In this document: positions 1-64,000 of the stretch, piece after piece
Layout of the letters: the number at the start of each line of letters is the position of its first letter
Numbering within the stretch: the stretch's first letter is position 1
NCBI GenBank assembly: GCA_054601695.1
Contig: BAAHQB010000423.1
Span: 1 to 64,000 of the forward strand
DNA length: 64,000 nucleotides
From: Amorphochlora amoebiformis
Lineage: Eukaryota; Cercozoa; Chlorarachniophyceae
Direction: 5' to 3'
Position numbers and translations under genes: made by a program
Notes under the pieces: model-generated
The model's database searches: none
Seen by the model: only the letters and a program-made list of their open reading frames with translations
What the model was told of the DNA's origin: nothing

Positions 1-95
1 TCTTAGGTAAAACTTCCCAAGATCCATACATATATAGTAAAACTTCCCAAGATACATACATACATACATATATATATATATATGTATGTATATAG

Positions 96-198
<103 letters not shown>

Positions 199-294
199 GA
201 GCATCTAGACTTATATTCATTTATAATAAACTATGATAATATATATATATATATATTTAATATAAGTAAACATGTATATATATATATATATATA

Positions 295-335
<41 letters not shown>

Positions 336-343
336 CGTGTTAC

Positions 344-8910
<8,567 letters not shown>

Positions 8911-9081
8911 CTGGGATCCGAGACACGTGTCATCTGACACGTGTCGATTTTACCGATATTTTCTCTGATCGCTTTGGGTTCCGAACGGCAGCCGCATTCC
9001 CGGAGATTCTTTGGGGAATTTAGAGAATCCCGGTATTAGCCTGAGTGCCGCCGACCCTTGACACGCGACTCGGCGGGAAGT
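8911..9081. promoter_or_regulatory. Short divergent intergenic region between the two leftmost genes
   Basis: This 171-bp, non-TA stretch separates the first confident minus-strand exon from the ATG of the plus-strand gene. It contains a near-palindrome built on acacgtgt (8921-8948). Function as a shared promoter is inferred from gene orientation only; no core promoter motif can be defended in so AT-rich a genome. Confidence 0.35.
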
Positions 9082-24657
<15,576 letters not shown>

Positions 24658-24967
24658 GTATATCAGATATATACATATATATATATATAGATATATATAT
24701 ATATATTAATCTACATATATATATATTAGATATATAAATATACATATAGAAATATGTATATATACATATATATATAATATATATATATATGTGTATATAT
24801 ATATATATGTATTTGTCTGTGTGTGTTATGGTATTCCCACTTGTATGTATGTTAATGTTGTACAATCTATTTGTATATCGACGTATCTAGAATATATATA
24901 TATATATATGTATATATGTATATATATATATATATATTTCTGAAGGTATTTTATACGTGATAGATAC

Positions 24968-25003
<36 letters not shown>

Positions 25004-25022
25004 ATTTATATATATATATACA

Positions 25023-25060
<38 letters not shown>

Positions 25061-25157
25061 AACATATGTTTATATATGTATATACATATACATATATTAT
25101 ATATATATATATATGAGATTGATACCACAACTCTGATTAGAGAATACGCTACTCCGC

Positions 25158-25197
<40 letters not shown>

Positions 25198-26097
25198 TGT
25201 GTGTGTACATGTATGGTGGTATGTGTTCATGCGTAAAAACATTTGTCCATTCAATATATAATTCTAAATTTACATGTTCGGTTGTATGATATTATTTGTG
25301 TTCACTTTTCTCCATCTAGACCTGGCACTGGCAGTCGTGACTTGATGTTGTGGAGGGTCATCCAGCTAACTCTAGTAACTGCTAGAACTGAGCAATTCAA
25401 TCTGTTAGCTGCATGCATGTTCATCATTTCGAGATTGAACATAGCTAGATAGCCTTCTTCGGATTCTGCCAGCCGCTACGTACTACTGGACGTAGTACTA
25501 GTAGTAGCTGAATTCTTGCGGTTGCTAGTGTCTAGTCAGTGTAATACTTGAGACTAGTGAGATATCCAATATATCAACTTGAAATATATCACACTAGATG
25601 CAATAACCTAGGTATCTCAAGAATCTGGTCCCGAAAGCAACGGATGGAATGTCGTAGACTCTATGTCTAGTATGTTAACCGCACAAGCTTTATCTAGTAT
25701 ATATGTGATAAATCAAAATCATTCTAATTCAACTTATTAACAACACATCATTCTACTTGTACTACTCAAATCAAAATGTATGAATGAATGAATGAATGAA
25801 GGCCCGCAGTGACGCTCGTAGAAAATCACGGACCAGCAGTATCTCCTGAGTATAAATGTGGACGGATGGGTTAGTATTAGTAATCTAGAGTGATATAGAA
25901 TACATCATGATAGAGCTGTGCACCGACAATATGAGGGTAGTATCCGATGTACTGTATTTTTTAAGGTAATATTGCCTTAGTCAAACAGGGGAGGGGTACT
26001 AGGGTACGAGAGTGGGGGGTATTACTCTTGTACTGGAAGCATAGATATAGTACAAGATCACACATACGCATATATATATATATATATATATCACATA

Positions 26098-26153
<56 letters not shown>

Positions 26154-26327
26154 CGGTATATATACATACATGTAGTATGTATATGCATATAGGTATATAT
26201 TTTACTATAAATAAATAAATATATATATATATATATATATATATTATGTATATGTTTTCATCTAAATATATTGACATAGATGTATACTTACGTATATACA
26301 CATACATAGATATCTATATATATATAT

Positions 26328-26370
<43 letters not shown>

Positions 26371-26640
26371 TCTTATCTATCCAATCTCGAACACAAGCGA
26401 ACACACATCCACATACTCACGCACATATGTTCTCACACACATACACAAACGCATATAATCGAAACCCTTACACACACACACACACACAAACACGCAGTTA
26501 CCAACACAGGTTGTGAAAGAAAGACATATGTGTATATATATTATATTATAAATATATATATATATATATATTATATATATGTTTATATATGTATGTTTTG
26601 TACATATATAAACATATATATATATATATATATCTATAAT

Positions 26641-26688
<48 letters not shown>

Positions 26689-26804
26689 ACATACAACGGA
26701 AGAAAGAGAATATAGGAAATACAAACCGAACTAACCGGCTAAGTCGCACACAGACAAACGCAGAAAGCGACCAGAAAAAACAGTGGCAAAAAAAAAAACC
26801 AGAG
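24658..26804. other. Convergent intergenic region with an 800-bp complex island
   Basis: This region lies between the 3' end of the small plus-strand gene and the PPR stop codon. Most is (TA)n, but 25240-26045 is ordinary-complexity DNA rich in ctag/actag words (e.g. gtactactggacgtagtactagtagtag) with a short (ATGA)n run at 25779-25799. No frame above about 70 codons and no clear splice-linked exon is seen. It could be a decayed mobile element or 3' regulatory sequence. Confidence 0.4.
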
Positions 26805-46766
<19,962 letters not shown>

Positions 46767-47270
46767 GATTCATGGCGCTGTCGCCTCAGGGGAGGTGAAA
46801 TCATAACAATTATGATCGGGCAAACACGTAATTCGTTGCCACGACACAATATACCAGCCCTTTTGTACATGTGCATATATTGAAGCTTTGCGCTCTCACG
46901 GGTCGACACGAGGAGCCATGTGAACACTCACGATTTCTTCCCAGTACGCCGAGATACTGACGCGAAGACTGGGAATTAATTCTCACACGAACGTGAACTT
47001 GTTTGCATGAGGGTGGAAAATGCACTCATACCCATGTTTGCAAGGCGAGTTTGCATGCCATCCTTCATCGGGGGTGGACCGCACTTTCACTGATATGTGT
47101 ATTCATGCAATTAGTGAGACGGTGTCTTGATGTATATGTTTTGTTTCTATGGCTGTTTTGAAATTTGCAGGGAAGATTCGATTTTTGATGATACTGGTGG
47201 ATGATCTTTTCGGAATTTTCGTATATTTGAGTTCATTTTACGGATGTGTTTTTATATACGGATGTGTTTT

Positions 47271-47306
<36 letters not shown>

Positions 47307-47335
47307 ATATTTATGCATATATTTATATATAATAT

Positions 47336-47379
<44 letters not shown>

Positions 47380-47392
47380 TATATATTATATG

Positions 47393-47440
<48 letters not shown>

Positions 47441-47464
47441 ATATAAAGTTACAGAAATATGCAT

Positions 47465-47520
<56 letters not shown>

Positions 47521-47569
47521 TTGTATATATATTTATGTGTGTGCATCATACTATATAATATTCACATAT

Positions 47570-47610
<41 letters not shown>

Positions 47611-47643
47611 CTACATGCACACATATTCTACACATACCGTCAC

Positions 47644-47686
<43 letters not shown>

Positions 47687-47771
47687 TGCATAAAAATATA
47701 TTTACTCAATATACAAGCAACAAGCACAAGATACATAGCATAGCATACACCAACACGAAAAACTAACACAG
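46767..47771. promoter_or_regulatory. Divergent intergenic region between the PPR gene and the plus-strand repeat gene
   Basis: About 470 bp of complex sequence (46767-47235) is followed by (TA)n. It must hold the promoter of the PPR gene and probably the promoter and first exon of the plus-strand gene. An acceptor-like site at 47170 followed by a frame reading [16 protein letters not shown] is present but is out of phase with the exon at 47772, so it is not included in the model. Confidence 0.4.

Positions 47772-64000
<16,229 letters not shown>

Overview
The window comes from a eukaryotic nuclear genome, most likely a protist. About three quarters of it is (TA)n microsatellite, with blocks of telomere-type repeat (TTAGGG/CCCTAA), CT-rich tracts and tandem arrays. 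The non-repetitive islands look like scattered fragments, but most of them are short exons. When they are joined at GT/AG sites, the reading-frame phases match exon after exon. I recovered four large, multi-intron genes this way, by hand, with no alignment or transcript data. I cannot place the organism beyond a protist with TTAGGG-type repeats, GT-AG introns and pentatricopeptide (PPR) genes.

Layout: (1) 344-8910, minus strand: at least 15 exons of an unrecognised protein, running off the left edge. (2) 9082-24657, plus strand: 12 to 15 exons of a small protein of about 256-270 residues, family uncertain. (3) 26805-46766, minus strand: a complete 19-exon PPR gene (3153 nt, 1050 residues) spread over 20 kb. 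(4) 47772 to beyond 64000, plus strand: at least 12 exons of a long protein with coiled-coil, Ser/Arg-rich, 10-residue-repeat and 'D-x-x-T-[IV]-T-[LVM]' repeat regions. Genes 1/2 and 3/4 are divergent pairs and genes 2/3 converge.

The introns are the main interest. Most begin GTATAT and are largely (TA)n. Others hold telomeric repeat, which reads CCCTAA on the sense strand of all four genes; the only G-rich block is one arm of a large inverted repeat. Sense-strand CT tracts lie upstream of several acceptors. Many introns also hold tandem copies of an exon-intron junction: exon 3' ends with their donor are copied downstream of the exon, and acceptors with exon 5' ends are copied upstream. One exon has 5 acceptor copies before it and 9 donor copies after it. 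This is the pattern expected if tandem duplications anchored in (TA)n repeatedly cross splice junctions and the copies stay inside the intron. Several copies would form in-frame micro-exons if spliced.

The PPR protein contains three related blocks. The first is coded by one uninterrupted 963-nt exon, while the second and third are cut by 7 and 9 introns, some at identical positions and some unique, which points to intron gain. No rRNA, tRNA, CRISPR array or intact transposon was recognised.
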